Of a DNA stretch of 33,469 bases, positions 30,375-33,469 are shown in pieces. Position numbers and translations under genes: made by a program. Origin of the DNA: Bacteroidota bacterium (GTDB lineage Bacteria; Bacteroidota; Bacteroidia; Flavobacteriales; Weeksellaceae); assembly GCA_023457935.1 (NCBI GenBank), contig JAEXBA010000034.1, positions 1 to 33,469 of the forward strand. Reading direction: 5' to 3'. Each line of letters opens with the position of its first letter. The first letter of the stretch is position 1. The notes under the pieces are model-generated. The model saw only the letters and a list, made by a program, of their open reading frames with translations, was not told where the DNA came from and did no database searches.

Positions 30375-32003
30375 ATGGATTTAGAATTTAACAAGAGAGA
30401 AGACCAGAACAAATTAAAACTTTCAGAACTGAACCGACTGCTTTCCCAGGTAAAGAAAGGCGGCGGTGAAAAGCGTCTGCAGAAGCTGCGCGATGAAGGA
30501 AAAATGACGGCCAGGGAAAGAATTGATTATCTTCTTGACAAAAATTCAGATTCCATTGAAATAGGTGCTTTTGCCGGATACGAAATGTATGAAGAACACG
30601 GCGGCTGTCCAAGTGGTGGCGTTGTAGTAAAAATGGGTTATGTTTCCGGAAAACAGTGTCTGGTTGTAGCGAATGATGCCTCAGTAAAAGCCGGTGCATG
30701 GTTTCCGATTACGGGAAAGAAAAATCTGCGCGCGCAGGAAATCGCGATGGAAAACCGTCTGCCGATTATCTATCTTGTGGATTCTGCCGGAGTTTATCTG
30801 CCGATGCAGGATGAGATATTTCCTGACAAAGAGCATTTCGGTAGAATTTTCCGCAACAATGCAAAGATGTCCTCCATGGGAATCATTCAGATTTCTGCAG
30901 TGATGGGAAGCTGCGTTGCCGGTGGTGCTTATCTGCCGATTATGAGCGATGAAGCAATGATTGTGGACAAAACAGGATCTATTTTCCTTGCCGGAAGCTA
31001 TCTTGTGAAAGCCGCAATTGGAGAAAATATTGACAACGAAACGCTGGGCGGTGCTACAACCCACTGTGAAATATCGGGCGTAACAGATTATAAAGCCAAA
31101 GATGATAAAGACGCACTCGACAGAATAAAAAATATCATGAAATCCATCGGCGATTATGAAAAAGCCGGATTCGACCGTACTGAAAGTGCTCCTCCAAAAG
31201 AAAACATCGAAAATATTTTCGGAATCATCCCGGTTTCCAGAGCGGAACAGTACGACACTTTGGAAATTATAAAATGTCTGGTGGACAACTCGGAATATGA
31301 AGAATACAAGCCTGATTACGGTAAAACCATCATCTGCGCAACTGCAAGAATTGACGGCTGGAGTGTCGGAATTGTCGCTAATCAGAGAAAACTAGTGAAA
31401 AGCGGTAAGGGCGAAATGCAGTTTGGCGGTGTAATTTATTCCGATTCGGCTGATAAGGCAACACGGTTTATCGCCAACTGTAATCAAAGAAAAATACCTT
31501 TGATTTTTCTTCAGGATGTTACCGGATTTATGGTGGGCTCAAAATCAGAACACGGCGGAATTATTAAGGACGGCGCAAAAATGGTAAATGCAGTTTCCAA
31601 CTCTGTAGTTCCGAAATTCACCATTATTACCGGAAATTCATTCGGTGCCGGAAATTACGCCATGTGTGGAAAAGCTTATGATCCAAGACTGATTGTTGCA
31701 TGGCCTTGGGCGGAACTTGCAGTAATGGGTGGAGCTCAGGCCGCAAAAGTACTGGCTCAGATTCAGGAAGCAACACTTAAAAAACAGGGCAAAGAAATCA
31801 GCGAAGAAGAGCATCAGGAAATTCTGGATACCATTTCCAAAAGATATCAGAAACAGACTGAAGCTACGTATTCCGCAGCAAGATTATGGACAGACGCTAT
31901 TATCAACCCTGTGGATACAAGAAAGTGGATTTCCATGGGAATTGAAGCGGCAAATCACAGTCCCATTACAGAAAAATTCAATCTGGGCGTTATCCAGGTG
32001 TAA
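30375..32003 (+). CDS. Acyl-CoA carboxylase beta subunit (methylcrotonyl-CoA carboxylase-like)
   Basis: This 542-residue carboxyltransferase subunit moves CO2 from biotin to an acyl-CoA. Two crotonase-like domains are visible: the N-terminal half with the oxyanion-hole block GSCVAGGAYLPIMSDE and the C-terminal half with GNSFGAGNYAMCGKAYDPR. The blocks VDSAGVYLPMQDEIFPD, HFGRIF, LGGATTHCEISGVTD and VTGFMVG are closer to methylcrotonyl-CoA carboxylase beta than to propionyl-CoA carboxylase beta, pointing to leucine degradation, but substrate choice cannot be settled by eye. No biotin carboxylase or biotin carrier gene is in the window, so the alpha subunit must lie elsewhere. The next gene is 29 bp downstream. 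Confidence 0.92.
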   Translation: MDLEFNKREDQNKLKLSELNRLLSQVKKGGGEKRLQKLRDEGKMTARERIDYLLDKNSDSIEIGAFAGYEMYEEHGGCPSGGVVVKMGYVSGKQCLVVANDASVKAGAWFPITGKKNLRAQEIAMENRLPIIYLVDSAGVYLPMQDEIFPDKEHFGRIFRNNAKMSSMGIIQISAVMGSCVAGGAYLPIMSDEAMIVDKTGSIFLAGSYLVKAAIGENIDNETLGGATTHCEISGVTDYKAKDDKDALDRIKNIMKSIGDYEKAGFDRTESAPPKENIENIFGIIPVSRAEQYDTLEIIKCLVDNSEYEEYKPDYGKTIICATARIDGWSVGIVANQRKLVKSGKGEMQFGGVIYSDSADKATRFIANCNQRKIPLIFLQDVTGFMVGSKSEHGGIIKDGAKMVNAVSNSVVPKFTIITGNSFGAGNYAMCGKAYDPRLIVAWPWAELAVMGGAQAAKVLAQIQEATLKKQGKEISEEEHQEILDTISKRYQKQTEATYSAARLWTDAIINPVDTRKWISMGIEAANHSPITEKFNLGVIQV

Positions 32004-32032
32004 GTTAACACAAATTAAAAATCAAATACACG

Positions 32033-32674
32033 ATGAAAAAATTAATGACTGTCGCTGCCTTTTTCGCAGGAATTCTTGCTTTTGCGCAGTGCAGTATCAG
32101 CGGTAAATCATCGCTGAAAGTATTGGATGAAGAAACCTACTCCGTAAGTGCAGATCTTGCACAGTGTAAAGACTGTCACCTTTGGGTAGGCGTGGGTGGC
32201 AATATCTCCGTAATCGGCGACAACAAGCAGAATAATGTAAAAATAAAAGCCAATACAGGCGGAAGACAGGTAATTTCACTTTCTGTTCTTACTCCGCAGG
32301 GCTTTATGCAGTGCAGCAAGAACATTGATATTGTAGACGGAAACGGAACGCTGCCAGTCGCTGCTTCTACTGCGGCTGTCGAAGAAACACCTAAAAACAG
32401 TGGCTGCGATATTGAAGTGAACAATTATAAGGAAGTGAAATACGCAGATCAGATTGTTTCCTTCTTTCCAAACGTTACAAACGACAATTACCGCTATTCA
32501 TGGACGGCTACAATGGCCAACGGAGAAGTTTTAACATCTACGGAGAAAGTTCCGCAGTTTCCTTTTACAAAGGAAAACGGTATAACCAAAGTTAGAGTTA
32601 AAATCCATACTTCGCGCTGCATGAAGGAGTTTTCAAAAACGTACGACTCCAACTACTGGCGATTCTTTCAGTAA
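32033..32674 (+). CDS. Secreted Cys-containing protein of unknown function
   Basis: The 213-residue protein has a signal peptide (residues 1-18, ending LAFAQ). I do not recognise the family. The mature part has CKDCHLWVGVGG, further Cys in MQCSKN, SGCDIEV and TSRCMKEF, and strand-rich segments that look like two small Ig/PKD-like beta domains joined by an Ala/Glu/Thr-rich linker (about residues 103-122). The Cys residues could form disulfides in the periplasm. It is probably read through from the carboxylase gene 29 bp upstream, though the functions are not obviously linked. Confidence 0.75.
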   Translation: MKKLMTVAAFFAGILAFAQCSISGKSSLKVLDEETYSVSADLAQCKDCHLWVGVGGNISVIGDNKQNNVKIKANTGGRQVISLSVLTPQGFMQCSKNIDIVDGNGTLPVAASTAAVEETPKNSGCDIEVNNYKEVKYADQIVSFFPNVTNDNYRYSWTATMANGEVLTSTEKVPQFPFTKENGITKVRVKIHTSRCMKEFSKTYDSNYWRFFQ

Positions 32675-32689
32675 AAAGCATTCATAAAT

Positions 32690-32716
32690 AAAAAGCGGTT
32701 CTCAGAATCGCTTTTT
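32690..32716. terminator. Bidirectional terminator
   Basis: A 12-bp stem with one G-U pair (32690-32701 with 32705-32716) and a 3-nt loop has an A-run on the left and a T-run on the right. It serves the 32033 gene and could also stop minus-strand transcription from 33246. Confidence 0.82.
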
Positions 32717-32754
32717 GTTTTCAGGAGCTTGAAGGTTTCTTAGTCTATAGAAAA

Positions 32755-32835
32755 TTCGGTCCCGCTGTCCGCTGTATCTTTTGCTCTTCGCGCTGCTCAT
32801 CACAAAAGGATGTCGCTTCCATCGCGGCTAGAAAG
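32755..32835. repeat. Candidate dispersed intergenic repeat
   Basis: A non-coding block contains CCCGCTGTCCGCTGTATC, ATCTTTTG (32776-32783) facing CAAAAGGAT (32803-32811) across a variable-looking centre, and TGTCGCTTCCATCGCGGCTA. I recall near-identical flanks around variable hairpins in intergenic regions of other Chryseobacterium-like genomes. Only one copy is in this window, so repetition cannot be shown here. Confidence 0.45.
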
Positions 32836-32868
32836 ACTGTTTCGTTTTTCTTACAAGGAAACAGCTTT
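32832..32868. other. Hairpin downstream of small lipoprotein gene
   Basis: CTGTTTC (32837-32843) pairs with GAAACAG (32858-32864), extended by AAAG/CTTT across one bulged A. It lies in the 167-bp non-coding stretch downstream of both flanking genes. T-runs are short, so it is at best a weak terminator. Confidence 0.4.
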
Positions 32869-32883
32869 TGTCCACGCAATGAG

Positions 32884-33246
32884 TTAGTGCTTTTGAAAGG
32901 TGTATACTCCTTTCATGTTTCCTTTCGTCCACTGTCCGTTACTTCCGGAATTGATCAGATAACCCGAAAACTGAAGGTTACTCGGAGAATTCATATCAAA
33001 CTTCCCGCTCTGATTTACATATCCTTTAATCGTTTCCTTTGAGTTTCCCGGGACAACAGTGGTTTCACCGTCCATAGTTCCGGACTTGTCTACCGTAAAA
33101 GCTATACTTCCGTTAAAATCACCGCTGAAAGTTCCGAACCATTTCCCCTGATAGGCAGAGTTCACCTGCCTTTCACGCTCTTCGTCAGAAATACAGGACG
33201 ACAAAGAAAAGAAGGCAAAAAGTAAAAATAAGATTCTCGTTTTCAT
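32884..33246 (-). CDS. Small lipoprotein of unknown function
   Basis: The 120-residue protein has a lipoprotein signal peptide ending SLSSC (Cys18), followed by an acidic SDEERERQ stretch like the lipoprotein export signals of Bacteroidota, which favour surface display. The rest is a small beta-rich domain (GKWFGTFSGDF, SGTMDGETT, GVYTF), the look of a lipocalin-like or calycin-type barrel. I do not recognise a named family. A weak -7 box (AACCTTTG, complement of 33255-33262) lies upstream. It is downstream of the rRNA operon on the same strand but separated from it by a terminator. Confidence 0.8.
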   Translation of the reverse strand: MKTRILFLLFAFFSLSSCISDEERERQVNSAYQGKWFGTFSGDFNGSIAFTVDKSGTMDGETTVVPGNSKETIKGYVNQSGKFDMNSPSNLQFSGYLINSGSNGQWTKGNMKGVYTFQKH

Positions 33247-33323
33247 AATTAAGGATCAAAGGTTGGTTACTTTTGTGTGAAGATAGCATAAACTCATAGG
33301 AGTTCCCTAGGTATAAAACAAAA

Positions 33324-33353
33324 AAATCCTTCACTCTTTCGAATGAAGGATTT
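33324..33353 (-). terminator. Terminator of the rRNA operon
   Basis: A 10-bp stem (33324-33333 with 33344-33353) with a 10-nt loop is followed on the minus strand by a T-run, 8 nt after the 5S 3' end. It would stop the rRNA transcript before the lipoprotein gene. Confidence 0.85.
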
Positions 33354-33360
33354 AAAAAAA

Positions 33361-33469
<109 letters not shown>

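Overview
The window reads as ordinary chromosome from a member of the Flavobacteriales (Bacteroidota), most likely in or near the Chryseobacterium group of the Weeksellaceae. The evidence is the family content (DUF5606, DUF3822, a DUF6370-like protein, a PorV2-like protein, a DUF2807 head-GIN lipoprotein, a Bacteroidota-type DPP4), the almost complete absence of Shine-Dalgarno sequences, and many matches to the Bacteroidota sigma-ABfr -7 element TAnnTTTG just upstream of genes. There is no prophage, insertion sequence, CRISPR array or tRNA that I can see. The right edge carries a 5S rRNA gene on the minus strand, so an rRNA operon continues beyond the window.

Layout. 1-3163: the 3' end of hemW and then murI on +, facing a minus-strand ruvX-def-DUF5606 operon across a perfect 13-bp hairpin. 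3277-5726: a + operon of a SixA-like phosphatase, an archaemetzincin lipoprotein and an unknown secreted protein. 5778-8883: a secreted serine beta-lactamase-like hydrolase diverging from a tight HEAT / metallophosphoesterase / Smr operon. 8886-10615: a small Cys/His-rich secreted protein (-), then DUF3822-rsmD (+). 10673-13730: a membrane TPR-like protein and folA (-), diverging from lemA and two TPM-domain genes (+). 13848-16245: a kefF-kefC type potassium efflux pair. 16242-22215: a DUF2807 lipoprotein (-) diverging from an M3 peptidase lipoprotein (+), then pap2 and dpp4 (-). 22406-26017: cytosolic yceI and ygiD (+), hutH and a secreted yceI (-). 26269-30040: uvrC (+), PorV2-like and EamA genes (-). 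30375-32674: an acyl-CoA carboxylase beta subunit and a secreted unknown protein. 32884-33469: a small lipoprotein and 5S rRNA (-).

The gene content is mostly housekeeping and envelope biology. The more unusual signals lie between genes. (1) Three degenerate 7-bp-period repeat arrays of different sequence each begin exactly at the stop codon of a gene (folA, yceI, ygiD). (2) Three divergent gene pairs share back-to-back -7 boxes only 10-12 bp apart. (3) Promoter spacing suggests a leaderless or nearly leaderless mRNA for uvrC and for the DUF3822 gene. (4) An oriented terminator without a gene lies between divergent genes at about 30.1 kb and may mark an unannotated small RNA. (5) The archaemetzincin appears to use a CTG start to acquire a lipoprotein signal peptide. 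(6) A candidate dispersed repeat lies near 32.8 kb.

Convergent gene pairs fall into two classes: five are separated by bidirectional hairpin terminators, while three end within 4 bp of each other, one with interlocked stop codons, and have no terminator.
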